A stretch of 64,000 bases of DNA from Ruegeria meonggei (GTDB lineage: Bacteria; Pseudomonadota; Alphaproteobacteria; Rhodobacterales; Rhodobacteraceae). Position numbers and translations under genes: made by a program. The stretch is taken from assembly GCF_900172215.1 (NCBI RefSeq), contig NZ_FWFP01000001.1:471169-535168 (forward strand). The letters run 5' to 3'. The notes beneath the pieces are model-generated. The model saw nothing but the letters and a program-made list of their open reading frames with translations. It ran no database searches and had not been told where the DNA came from. This document shows, in pieces, positions 44,159 through 52,945 of this stretch. The stretch's first letter is position 1. The number at the start of each line of letters is the position of its first letter.

Positions 44159-46352
44159 TTTCACTCTGACAAAAGGCGACGACAGCGTCGCCCTGATCAC
44201 CTGGGATGTCCCGGGCAAATCCATGAACGTGATGTCCTTTGACGGGCTGGCACAGCTGGGCGATTGCATCGATCAGGCACTGGCCGATGATGCGGTCAAA
44301 GGCATTGTCATCACGTCAGGTAAAGAAGGCTCCTTTGCTGGTGGCATGGACCTGAACCTGCTGGCGGTGATGAAGGAAGAGGCTGGCGACAACCCTGCCA
44401 AGGGCCTGTTCGAAGGCACCATGAAAATGCACGCCCTGCTGCGCAAGATCGAACTGGCCGGCATGGACCCCAAAACCAAGAAGGGTGGCAAGCCGATTGC
44501 CGCCGCCCTGCCCGGCACCGCCGCTGGTATTGGGATGGAGTTGCCGCTGTCCACGCACCGCATCTTTGCGGCCGAAAACCCCAAGGCCAAATACGGCCTG
44601 CCCGAGATCATGGTCGGTATCTTCCCCGGCGCTGGCGGCACCACTCGTATGGTTCGCAAGGTTGGCGCCATCGCTGCGGCTCCGCTGTTGCTGGAAGGCA
44701 AGATGCTGGACGTCAAAAAGGCCAAAGGCGCAGGCTACATTGACGAGATTGCCGCCGACCCGGTGGCCGCAGCCAAGGAGTGGGTGCTGAACGCCAGCGA
44801 GGCTGACATCGTCAAGCCATGGGATGCCAAAGGCTATAAAATGCCCGGCGGCGCGCCCTATCACCCTGCTGGCTTTATGAACTTCGTCGGTGCCTCGGCC
44901 ATGGTGAACGGCAAGACACAAGGTGCCTTCCCGGCTGCCAAAGCCTTGCTGAGCGCGGTTTATGAAGGGGCGCTGGTCGATTTCGACACGGCGCTTAAGA
45001 TCGAGGCCCGCTGGTTCACCTCCGTACTGATGAACCCGTCCTCGGGTGCGATGATCCGCTCGCTGTTCCTGAACAAGGAAGCGCTGGACAAGGGTGCCGT
45101 GCGCCCAGCAGGTATCCCCGACCAGTCGGTCAAGAAGATCGGCGTTCTGGGCGCGGGGATGATGGGCGCGGGTATCGCGCTGGTTTCGGCGCAGGCCGGG
45201 ATGGAGGTTGTGCTGATCGACCGCGATCAGGAAGCGGCTGACAAGGGCAAGGCCTATACCGAAGCGCATCTGGACAAGGGCATCAAGCGCGGCAAGACCA
45301 CCGAAGAGAAAAAAGCGGCCATGCTGGGGCGGATCACCGCAACGCCTGATCTGAACCTGTTGCAGGGCTGTGACCTGATCATCGAAGCCGTCTTCGAAGA
45401 CGTTGGCGTCAAGGCCGAGATGACCAATAAGGTCGAGGCGATCATCCCCGAGGATTGCATCTTTGCTTCGAACACCTCGACCCTGCCGATCACCGATCTG
45501 GCCGAGGCGAGCGTCCGTCCGGATCAGTTCATCGGCATCCACTTCTTCTCGCCGGTTGAGAAGATGTTCCTGGTTGAGATCATCAAGGGCAAAGAAACCG
45601 GTCCTCGTGCCGTTGCCAAGGCGCTGGATTATGTTCGCCAGATCCGCAAAACGCCGATCGTGGTCAATGACGCGCGGTTCTTCTACTGCAACCGCTGCAT
45701 CATTCCCTACATCAACGAAGGTGCCCGCATGGTCACCGAGGGTGTCAGCCCCGTGCTGATCGACAATGCGGCGCGTCAGCTGGGCTTCCCGGTTGGTCCG
45801 GTCACGCTGACCGACGAAACCTCGATCGATCTGGGCGCCAAGATTGCGCGCGCAACCAAGGCGGCTATGGGCAACGAATATCCCGAAAGCCCGGCGGATG
45901 ACCTGATCTTCTGGATGGAAGGCGAAGGCCGTCTGGGCCGCAAGTCCAAGGCCGGATTCTTTGACTATGACGAAAAAGGCAAGCGTCAGGGTTATTGGAA
46001 AGGTCTGCAGGACAAATACCCGCTGGTCGAAGATCAGCCCGATCTGATCGAAGTTCAGGAACGTCTGATGTTCGCGCAGGTTCTGGAAGCCGTTCGCGCA
46101 CTGGAAGAAGGTGTTGTGGAAGATATCCGCGAGGCCGACGTGGGCGCGATCCTGGCCTGGGGCTTTGCGCCTTGGTCAGGCGGTCCGCTCAGCTGGCTGG
46201 ACATCATTGGCGCGCCTTACGCTGCCGAGCGGTGCGACCAACTGGCCGAAGCCTATGGCGACCGCTTTGCCTGCCCGGCGCTGCTGCGTGAGATGGCTAC
46301 AAAGGGTCAGGCATTCTATGACCGCTTCGCCCCCGAGGCAAAAGCGGCCTGA
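44151..46352 (+). CDS. fadB: Bifunctional enoyl-CoA hydratase / 3-hydroxyacyl-CoA dehydrogenase
   Basis: A 733-residue trifunctional-type alpha subunit. The N-terminal crotonase half has GSFAGGMDLN and LPEIMVGIFPGAGGTTRM (hydratase glutamate), and the second half starts with the NAD-binding GVLGAGMMGAGIALVSAQAG near residue 327, then SNTSTLPITDLA and IGIHFFSPVEKM with the catalytic His, and a C-terminal dehydrogenase repeat. GGAG at 44141-44144 sets the ATG at 44151. It is the last gene of the block and is followed by a strong terminator. Confidence 0.94.
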   Translation: MTDFTLTKGDDSVALITWDVPGKSMNVMSFDGLAQLGDCIDQALADDAVKGIVITSGKEGSFAGGMDLNLLAVMKEEAGDNPAKGLFEGTMKMHALLRKIELAGMDPKTKKGGKPIAAALPGTAAGIGMELPLSTHRIFAAENPKAKYGLPEIMVGIFPGAGGTTRMVRKVGAIAAAPLLLEGKMLDVKKAKGAGYIDEIAADPVAAAKEWVLNASEADIVKPWDAKGYKMPGGAPYHPAGFMNFVGASAMVNGKTQGAFPAAKALLSAVYEGALVDFDTALKIEARWFTSVLMNPSSGAMIRSLFLNKEALDKGAVRPAGIPDQSVKKIGVLGAGMMGAGIALVSAQAGMEVVLIDRDQEAADKGKAYTEAHLDKGIKRGKTTEEKKAAMLGRITATPDLNLLQGCDLIIEAVFEDVGVKAEMTNKVEAIIPEDCIFASNTSTLPITDLAEASVRPDQFIGIHFFSPVEKMFLVEIIKGKETGPRAVAKALDYVRQIRKTPIVVNDARFFYCNRCIIPYINEGARMVTEGVSPVLIDNAARQLGFPVGPVTLTDETSIDLGAKIARATKAAMGNEYPESPADDLIFWMEGEGRLGRKSKAGFFDYDEKGKRQGYWKGLQDKYPLVEDQPDLIEVQERLMFAQVLEAVRALEEGVVEDIREADVGAILAWGFAPWSGGPLSWLDIIGAPYAAERCDQLAEAYGDRFACPALLREMATKGQAFYDRFAPEAKAA

Positions 46353-46358
46353 TAAAAA

Positions 46359-46390
46359 AACGCTGGCGCATCCCCAAATGCGCCAGCGTT
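46359..46390 (+). terminator. Rho-independent terminator after fadB
   Basis: AACGCTGGCGCAT and ATGCGCCAGCGTT pair perfectly over 13 bases around CCCCAA, followed by CTTTCC; an A tract (46354-46360) before the stem gives a T run on the minus strand, so it can also stop the Hint-gene transcript that ends at 46424. Confidence 0.88.
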
Positions 46391-46423
46391 CTTTCCAACT
46401 GTGTGTCCGGATGGACCCGACGG

Positions 46424-47194
46424 TCAGATCATCGCAACAGGACGGCCTGGCCGCCCTGGTCGGCGTGCACCACGAACGGGCCGCATAGGCATAATCGGGT
46501 GCTCCATGATTGGTGCGGGCAATGCCCCCAACGAATTCGCCAGCGCTGAAATATCCCCGTGTTTTGCTGTCTGATAGACCAACTCAGCTGCCGCTTCGCC
46601 TGCCGCCACTGTATAGCTTTTGGTGCCGGACATGCTGCCCATGCCAAACCGGCCAGACGGGCAAAAGGCCCGAAGCCCACCTTCGATGTAGATCACCTCA
46701 TCCTTGTCGAAAAACAGGGTGCTGATATCGAAATAGGACGATGGCGTATCCGAGATAATGCGAAACGTCCCGCTCAGTAATCTTGCTGGAACAATCGGCA
46801 TGCTGACCGGAAGGCTGATAGGATCATGGTTCAGTTTCGTGTGATCCAGGGCCACCCCTTGTTCCGGCATGATCCAGACCGGGCGCCCATTATACGCTGC
46901 GTGTGACGGGATGCGGATTGGCAGGTTCTCAGGTGAGGCTTCATCAGATGGCACCACAATGCAATCCGTTGCAACGCGGCTGATCCGTTTGAAACCGCTG
47001 TCCAGTGTGCGAACCAAATCCCCGGGTTGCAGATCTTCGACCAGCCTCCACCCGTTGTTGGTCGCAACTGTGGTTCCATGGACAAGCCCACCCCGGCGCG
47101 CGTTCAGGGCAAACTGAGGCTCACCCTTGTCCTGGTAACTCGGACGTTCTTCAAAACCTATGACACTCTCTACTTTCAACACGACCGAACCCAC
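46424..47194 (-). CDS. Hint-domain protein lacking the usual nucleophilic cysteine
   Basis: A 256-residue protein. Residues 35-75 match the N-terminal Hint (Hedgehog/intein) module: GTTVATNNGWRLVEDLQPGDLVRTLDSGFKRI, and the rest fits the Rhodobacterales 'Hint_2' type (SHAAYNGRPVWIMPEQGVALDH, then IYIEGGLRAF). The position of the catalytic cysteine in self-processing Hint domains (CFTxGT) is occupied by Gly36-Leu37. No secretion signal or adhesion repeat is seen. GTG start with a poor ribosome site; the start is uncertain. Function unknown. Confidence 0.78.
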   Translation of the reverse strand: MGSVVLKVESVIGFEERPSYQDKGEPQFALNARRGGLVHGTTVATNNGWRLVEDLQPGDLVRTLDSGFKRISRVATDCIVVPSDEASPENLPIRIPSHAAYNGRPVWIMPEQGVALDHTKLNHDPISLPVSMPIVPARLLSGTFRIISDTPSSYFDISTLFFDKDEVIYIEGGLRAFCPSGRFGMGSMSGTKSYTVAAGEAAAELVYQTAKHGDISALANSLGALPAPIMEHPIMPMRPVRGARRPGRPGRPVAMI

Positions 47195-47292
47195 CTATTA
47201 CTCACAACTACTGGTCAAAATGACTAACACAGGTTAACCGGCGCCGACTTATTTTTGACATATTGAGGCCAGATTTAGGCCGTTAAAGCCCT

Positions 47293-47329
47293 AAAAATAC
47301 AGGTATTTTCAAACAACACCTGTATTTTT
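47293..47329 (-). terminator. AT-rich terminator after the sulfotransferase gene
   Basis: AAAAATACAGGT (47293-47304) and ACCTGTATTTTT (47318-47329) are perfect complements with a 13-base loop. On the minus strand the stem ends in a T5 run and lies 26 bases after the sulfotransferase stop, as expected for a terminator. The surrounding 47195-47354 is AT-rich and probably also holds the promoter of the Hint gene. Confidence 0.7.
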
Positions 47330-47354
47330 TGGCGCATTGATCGCCAATTGGAAA

Positions 47355-48017
47355 CTATGCGCCTTGTGCCGGATCGAACGTATACCCGAATCTGCGGATG
47401 TCTTCGGCACAGGCTGATGCTACAGCTGCGGCGGTCTCAGCGGTATAGTACTGGCGATAGCCTTGGGTGCGGTCAGACCGGTTTGCATGCGGCAAGCTCA
47501 CGCGGAATCCCAAATGGTCGAACACGGGTGCTGCGTCCTGTTCGAATTGCTCCAGCCGGATATAGGCGTGGCATTGTTCAACCCCGTCCGCACGGGTCAT
47601 GTATTGGCGCGCCGGATTTTGTGCAACGGATCGCAATATGTCCGGATGCAGGACAAACTCGCCAAACTGCAGGTATTTGGCCAAGGAAACGGCGGCATGG
47701 TCAAAGCTTTGGACGCGCAGCCAGCGGTAATAGCTGACGATCCGGTCCCAGGGGTTGCGCACCATGGTGAAGGCGGTCAGAGATTGCAGCTCCTCATTGG
47801 TCAGCACGCCGTCGATATCGGCCAAGGTCGAATGTTTCCACAACCGGCCCCTGCCCCGCAGACCTTTGACGCGGTTACGGCGCTTGACAGCCTTGGGTGT
47901 ATCGCCAATCAAAATGTCGTCCTTATGCGCCCGATCTTCCAAAGCCATAGCCAGCGAAGTACCTCCCGTCTTCGGGATATGAACAAAGACATACGCGCGG
48001 CCAGAAGAGATAATCAC
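47355..48017 (-). CDS. Sulfotransferase family protein
   Basis: A 220-residue single-domain sulfotransferase. FVHIPKTGGTSLAMALE near residue 11 is the 5'-phosphosulfate loop of the carbohydrate sulfotransferase type (Sulfotransfer_2), and MVRNPWDRIVSYYRWL near residue 87 is the 3'-phosphate loop. The C-terminus has YYTAETAAAVASACAEDIRRFGY, also typical. Substrate unknown. Its ATG overlaps the stop of the EamA permease gene by four bases (ATGA). Confidence 0.87.
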   Translation of the reverse strand: MIISSGRAYVFVHIPKTGGTSLAMALEDRAHKDDILIGDTPKAVKRRNRVKGLRGRGRLWKHSTLADIDGVLTNEELQSLTAFTMVRNPWDRIVSYYRWLRVQSFDHAAVSLAKYLQFGEFVLHPDILRSVAQNPARQYMTRADGVEQCHAYIRLEQFEQDAAPVFDHLGFRVSLPHANRSDRTQGYRQYYTAETAAAVASACAEDIRRFGYTFDPAQGA

Positions 48018-48949
48018 GTGACCTCCTCCGGCTCGGGTGCACGCCCCGCTCGCCAGCCCAGCAGCGCTCCGGCCAGGGCAATCAGCGCGATACCGGCGAT
48101 CTGTATGACACCGATGGCTTGCCCAAACGCAGCCCAGGCAAATAGCGGGCCGAAAATCATTACCGAGTATTCAAATACCGCCACGTAAGACGGCTCTCCG
48201 ATCTGGTAGGCCTTGATCAGCATAAAAACCGCCGCTGTAGACCCAACCGCCTGCACCACAATCCATGGCACGGCCGGGCCTATCTGCCAGACCCAACCCC
48301 GGGTCACGAAGCCATCCGGACCATCCGATACCGGCAGCGGATAAACCACCAACGCGACCACACCAATCGCACCTGCCAGCCCCAGTGTAATGACCATGGC
48401 GGCCAGCAGCGCCACCGTGCTTTCCTGTGCGCAATGGCTGCGGGTAATGATGGCGCTAAGTGCATAGAACAACCCTCCGGCCATCGGTAAAAGGGTCAGG
48501 GCGTCAAATTCATATGGGTTCAGTTGCAGCACGATCAGAATGCCTGAAAATCCGGTCAGAACGGCCAGAATACGCCACGGCCCTATTTTTTGCCGCAGAA
48601 CCAGTGCCGAGATCAGCAGCACAAAGATCGGTGACGTAAAAAGTCCCGCCAAAGCCTGCGCAATCGGCATCAACGCCAGAGAGGCAAAGTAACACAACAT
48701 GGCCAGTGTGATCAGCACGCTGCGTAGAACAACTGGCCCAAGCCGTTTGGGCCGCAGGCCGCCAAACCCCAACAGGGACAGTCCAACAATCAATGGCAAC
48801 ATCAGCACCGCCCGGCTGAGATGGAACTGCCACAGCCCGATTGTCTCGGCCAGCAGGATCACAACGTTGTCGACCACTCCAATGATCGCCATCGCGCTGA
48901 TCATCAGTACCGACGCCAATACCGGTGAAGTCTGAGTATCCGCCTGCAT
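48014..48949 (-). CDS. EamA/DMT-family permease
   Basis: A 311-residue membrane protein with ten hydrophobic segments in two EamA repeats (VLASVLMISAMAIIGVVDN at the start, PIAQALAGLFTSPIFVLLISAL in the middle, PSYVAVFEYSVMIFGPLFAW in the second half). The family exports metabolites or imports nucleotide-like substrates. The ATG at 48949 follows GGGGCAGGGA; the open frame extends 141 bases further, but without family match. It is translationally coupled to the sulfotransferase, which may act on the same compound. Confidence 0.87.
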   Translation of the reverse strand: MQADTQTSPVLASVLMISAMAIIGVVDNVVILLAETIGLWQFHLSRAVLMLPLIVGLSLLGFGGLRPKRLGPVVLRSVLITLAMLCYFASLALMPIAQALAGLFTSPIFVLLISALVLRQKIGPWRILAVLTGFSGILIVLQLNPYEFDALTLLPMAGGLFYALSAIITRSHCAQESTVALLAAMVITLGLAGAIGVVALVVYPLPVSDGPDGFVTRGWVWQIGPAVPWIVVQAVGSTAAVFMLIKAYQIGEPSYVAVFEYSVMIFGPLFAWAAFGQAIGVIQIAGIALIALAGALLGWRAGRAPEPEEVT

Positions 48950-49098
48950 TCCCTGCCCCGGTTGTGAAATTGCGTCGGCAACCAGATTTACCGCGCGTCG
49001 TGATATCCAGCACGTTTCTCGAACAGGGCGCAACAGGTTTGCGCCTTTTGATTTTAGCGTGTTAAGCTGAGACAAAATAAGTACGAGCACACCTCACC

Positions 49099-50115
49099 TT
49101 GAAGACGGCACTTAAACAGTACCAGCGGATCGAAGCCACCGGTCTGTGGCGCCCCTCGCCCGATGTTCAACGGCGCGAGGTCGTGGTGTCGATTGGCGAG
49201 GCCACTCTGACGATCTCAGATTTCAATGAACAGGCGCTGACGCATTGGTCACTGGCCGCGTTGGAACGTCAAAACCCCGGTACTTTCCCAGCCATCTTCA
49301 ACCCGGATGGAGACCCGGACGAGACGCTAGAACTGGAAGAAACCGAAACAACGATGATCGAGGCCATCGATCGCCTGCAACATGCGATCGACCGGTCCCG
49401 ACCGCATCCCGGACGGTTGCGCTGGCTCAGCGTAGCCGGAGTAATGGCCGCCGTTGCCGCGTTGCTGCTGCTTTGGATGCCGATTGCATTGAAGACCCAC
49501 GTTGTTTCAGTCGTGCCCGAGATCAAGCGACAGGATATCGGCGATGCCATCCTGAACCGGATTGAGCGTGTCTCGGGCCGCGCCTGCACGTCCGAAGACA
49601 CGCAAGCGGTCTTGGATCAGCTGGCGACACGTACCGGTGTGCGCGCGGTGGTGATTCTGCCAGCCGGGGTTCAAAGCAGCCTCAGCCTGCCCGGCGGGAT
49701 CGTGTTGCTGAACCGAGCGCTGGTCGAGGACCACGAGGATCCAACAGTAGCAGCCGGTTACATCATTGCTGAACGTGCCCGGTCCGAGGCACAAGACCCC
49801 CTAACCGATCTGCTGGACCGCACTGGGGTTACAACCGCATTCCGTCTGTTGACGACCGGAGAGCTGACCTCTGAGATTGTCGATACCTATACCGAGCAGA
49901 TGCTGTCAGACCCGCGCCCATCCCTACCGGATGAGGATTTGCTGGCGGTGTTCGCCCAAGCCGCGTTGCCGTCTACACCTTATGCCTATGCCAAAGATAT
50001 CACCGGCGAGACGGTCCTGGGCCTGATTGAGGCCGACCCGATGGCAGGCCGTCCCACGCCGCAGGTTTTACCGGACCGCGATTGGGTTCGGTTGCAAAAC
50101 ATCTGCGGCGGCTAG
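49099..50115 (+). CDS. Membrane protein with degenerate M48-peptidase-like domain
   Basis: A 338-residue protein. An N-terminal soluble part (1-108) precedes one membrane helix (about 110-131, VAGVMAAVAALLLLWMPIAL). The following part has SLPGGIVLLNRALVEDHEDPT, which resembles the M48 metallopeptidase stretch LPGG...TRGLL...DDELA, but where HEXXH is expected the sequence reads YIIAE (221-225) followed by RAR. So the fold may be M48-like while zinc binding is lost. TTG start with no clear ribosome site; start uncertain. Function unknown. Confidence 0.65.
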   Translation: MKTALKQYQRIEATGLWRPSPDVQRREVVVSIGEATLTISDFNEQALTHWSLAALERQNPGTFPAIFNPDGDPDETLELEETETTMIEAIDRLQHAIDRSRPHPGRLRWLSVAGVMAAVAALLLLWMPIALKTHVVSVVPEIKRQDIGDAILNRIERVSGRACTSEDTQAVLDQLATRTGVRAVVILPAGVQSSLSLPGGIVLLNRALVEDHEDPTVAAGYIIAERARSEAQDPLTDLLDRTGVTTAFRLLTTGELTSEIVDTYTEQMLSDPRPSLPDEDLLAVFAQAALPSTPYAYAKDITGETVLGLIEADPMAGRPTPQVLPDRDWVRLQNICGG

Positions 50116-50121
50116 GTTCGT

Positions 50122-50754
50122 CTACTTGGTACCGAACATCCGGTCGCCGGCATCGCCCAGACCGGGCATGATATAGCCTTTTGAATTCAGCTCACGATCC
50201 AGCGCTGCCGTGACGATATGCACGTCCGGATGCGCCTCTTTCATCCGTTCCACCCCTTCTGGCGCGGCCAGCAGGCAGAGGAAACGGATATCGGTCGCCC
50301 CGGCCTCTTTCAGCAGATCAATGGCCGCGGCCGAGCTGTTGCCGGTGGCCAGCATCGGGTCTACCGCGATGACCAAGCGGTCCTTCAGGCCTTCGGGAGC
50401 CTTGAAATAATACTGAACGGGCTTCAGCGTCTCTTCATCGCGGTAAAGGCCAACAAAGCCGACCCGCGCCGAGGGGATCAGCTCAAGCACTCCGTCCAGC
50501 ATCCCATTGCCCGCCCGCAGGATCGACACCAGCGCCAATTTCTTACCGGCCAGAATGGGGGCGTCCATCTCCTCCATCGGGGTTTCGATATGACGGGTCG
50601 TCAGCTTCATTTCACGCGTGACCTCATAGGCCAAAAGCAGCGTGATCTCGCGCAGCAGCTGGCGGAACACGGCAGTCGAGGTGCCCTTGTCCCGCATGAG
50701 CGTCAATTTGTGCTGTACCAGCGGATGGTCAACGACGGTCAGGTGTTCGCTCAT
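50122..50754 (-). CDS. upp: Uracil phosphoribosyltransferase
   Basis: A 210-residue enzyme converting uracil and PRPP to [19 protein letters not shown] at the start, [35 protein letters not shown] and the PRPP loop [16 protein letters not shown] identify it. Start overlaps the add stop (ATGA). It is the last gene of the salvage operon and its stop lies six bases from the stop of the opposing M48-like gene. Confidence 0.95.
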   Translation of the reverse strand: MSEHLTVVDHPLVQHKLTLMRDKGTSTAVFRQLLREITLLLAYEVTREMKLTTRHIETPMEEMDAPILAGKKLALVSILRAGNGMLDGVLELIPSARVGFVGLYRDEETLKPVQYYFKAPEGLKDRLVIAVDPMLATGNSSAAAIDLLKEAGATDIRFLCLLAAPEGVERMKEAHPDVHIVTAALDRELNSKGYIMPGLGDAGDRMFGTK

Positions 50755-51737
50755 GTTTTCTCCAGTCTTTTCTTGACCCGCGCACGGGTGTCTTCATCGC
50801 AAAACGCCGCGTTCAGGGCGGTTTCATTCAGGGCGGCGAAATCCTCGGCGTTCCAGCCAAAGGCTTCGCTCAGCATTTCATATTCACGCCGCATCGTGGT
50901 GTGGAAAAACGGCGGATCATCGGTCGAGACGGTGACATTTACACCCGCCTCACGCAACCGCGCAATCGGATGCGCTGCAAAGTCAGGATACAGGCCCAGA
51001 ACCACGTTCGAGCCCGGGCAAACCTCAAGCGTGATATCCCGGTCGACCAGTTCCCGAATAAGATCCGGATCTTCGATAGCCCGCACGCCGTGGCCCACGC
51101 GTTCGACCCCCAGATCGTGGATGGCGTCGCGCACGCTTTCCGGGCCGCCGAACTCTCCGGCATGGGTGGTCAGGTGCAGACCGGCCTCACGCGCGCAATC
51201 GAACGCCCATTTGAATTCACCCTGAGTTCCGATGGATTCGTTGCCCCCCATGCCAAACCCGGTGACCCAATCACCGGCGGTTTCAGCGGCACAATGGGCG
51301 CTAAACTTTGCCTGTTCAGGCCCAAAATGGCGAACACACGTAACAACCCCGCGCAGGGTGATGTCGAACTTGCGCTCGGCCTCGTCTGCTGCGTCCTGAA
51401 TAGCGGTCAGATAGTCCTGCCAGGCATGCAGGTCGCCGCCCCCGCAGAAATCGGGGCTGAGGAAGGTTTCGGAATACACCACCCCATTAGCAGCGCTTTC
51501 CTCCAGGATGGCCAGCGTCAGACGGCGGAAATCCTCAGGCGATTTCAGCACCTCACAGGCGGCCTCATACACGCTGAGAAAATGCGCAAAGTCGCGAAAA
51601 TCATAACTGCCATCGGGCTTGAAAATACCGCTCAGGTCGATGCGTTTTTCATGGGCAAGCTGGCGGATAAATGCCGGAGGAGCCGCACCTTCGTGGTGCA
51701 GGTGCAGTTCGATCTTGGGCAGGTCTGCAACAGTCAT
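50751..51737 (-). CDS. add: Adenosine deaminase
   Basis: A 328-residue zinc amidohydrolase. The metal-binding [14 protein letters not shown] replaces the commoner ELHVHLDGA (HxH is kept), HAGEFGGPE and VSTDDPPFF (catalytic Asp pair) follow. It deaminates adenosine to inosine in nucleoside salvage; adenine deaminase is a less likely alternative in this context. ATGA overlap with deoB, and its stop overlaps the upp start. Confidence 0.9.
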   Translation of the reverse strand: MTVADLPKIELHLHHEGAAPPAFIRQLAHEKRIDLSGIFKPDGSYDFRDFAHFLSVYEAACEVLKSPEDFRRLTLAILEESAANGVVYSETFLSPDFCGGGDLHAWQDYLTAIQDAADEAERKFDITLRGVVTCVRHFGPEQAKFSAHCAAETAGDWVTGFGMGGNESIGTQGEFKWAFDCAREAGLHLTTHAGEFGGPESVRDAIHDLGVERVGHGVRAIEDPDLIRELVDRDITLEVCPGSNVVLGLYPDFAAHPIARLREAGVNVTVSTDDPPFFHTTMRREYEMLSEAFGWNAEDFAALNETALNAAFCDEDTRARVKKRLEKT

Positions 51738-52945
51738 AGAAATGTCCTTCCCGGCCCTTGGGGCGGAATGCTCAGGTGGTGTGCAATACTGGCGGCAACA
51801 TCCGTGAAATTAGCTTTGCCGATTTCGCCAGAGCCTTGCCCGGCGATCAGCACAGGCACTTGTTCGCGCGTATGATCCGTACCGATCCAGCTGGGATCGT
51901 TGCCGTGATCAGCGGTCAGCAGCATCAGGTCTTCGGGGCGCAGTTTTTGCAGAACGCTGCCAATCTCATGATCGAACCATTCCAGCGCGCGAGCGTATCC
52001 GCTGATATCGCGGCGATGGCCATAGAGGCTGTCAAACTCGACAAAATTGGCGAAGGTCAGGCTGCCCTCTTCCGCGTCATCGACCAGATCGGACAGGTGC
52101 CGCATCAACTGGGCATCCGGGCCTTTGCGCAGTGTGTCGATCCCCTGCATCGAGAAGATGTCGCCAATCTTGCCAACCGCATGAACCCGGCGACCGGTGT
52201 CCTGCGCCCAGTTGGTCAGGACCGGCGCAGGCGGCAGGATGGCGAAATCCTTGCGGTTGGTGGTGCGGGTAAACCCATCCTCGGGCGAGCCCACAAATGG
52301 CCGTGCAATAACCCGGCCCACCTTCATCTCGTGCAACCGGGGCGCAAGCGCCCTGCACATTGCCAGCAGGCGATCGAGGCCAAAGCTCTCTTCATGGGCA
52401 GCGATCTGGAAAACGCTGTCGGCTGAGGTGTAGCAGATCGGCCTGCCGGTGCGCATATGCTCTGCCCCCAGCTCAGCGATGATCGTGGTGCCCGAGGCGT
52501 GGCAATCCCCCAATATGCCCTCGGTTCCTGCCGCTTGGGCGGCAGCACCGCTTAGGTCAGCCGGAAACGCAGGCGTGGTGTCTGGGAAATAATGCCAATC
52601 CCACGGCACTGGCAGGCCGGCCAGTTCCCAATGCCCTGACGGGGTATCCTTGCCCTTTGAGTGTTCGCGCGCGCAGCCCCAAAGGCCGGTTGGCGTGACC
52701 TCAAGACCGGGCGTGTCCGTGCCCGAAGCAAGACGTGTGGCCGCACCCAGGCCCAGCGCGTCCAGATTAGGCAGATACAACGGACCCGAGCGCCCATCCT
52801 CGGCCCGCCCTTCGGCGCAAGTCTGCGCTATATGGGCCAGCGTGTTGGCGCCAGTGTCGGGTGTATCGCCATTGAAAAACCGATCAGCGTCCGGCGCTCC
52901 GCCAATCCCCACGGAGTCCATTACCACAAGAAAGGCCCGGGTCAC
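51734..52945 (-). CDS. deoB: Phosphopentomutase
   Basis: A 403-residue enzyme of the alkaline-phosphatase superfamily. LVVMDSVGIGGAPDADRF has the first metal-site Asp; HSKGKDTPSGHWELAG contains the phosphorylated Thr region, and LTADHGNDPSWIGTDHTRE the distal metal site. It interconverts (deoxy)ribose 1- and 5-phosphate, linking nucleoside phosphorolysis to sugar metabolism. Overlaps deoA and add by four bases each. Confidence 0.95.
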   Translation of the reverse strand: MTRAFLVVMDSVGIGGAPDADRFFNGDTPDTGANTLAHIAQTCAEGRAEDGRSGPLYLPNLDALGLGAATRLASGTDTPGLEVTPTGLWGCAREHSKGKDTPSGHWELAGLPVPWDWHYFPDTTPAFPADLSGAAAQAAGTEGILGDCHASGTTIIAELGAEHMRTGRPICYTSADSVFQIAAHEESFGLDRLLAMCRALAPRLHEMKVGRVIARPFVGSPEDGFTRTTNRKDFAILPPAPVLTNWAQDTGRRVHAVGKIGDIFSMQGIDTLRKGPDAQLMRHLSDLVDDAEEGSLTFANFVEFDSLYGHRRDISGYARALEWFDHEIGSVLQKLRPEDLMLLTADHGNDPSWIGTDHTREQVPVLIAGQGSGEIGKANFTDVAASIAHHLSIPPQGPGRTFL

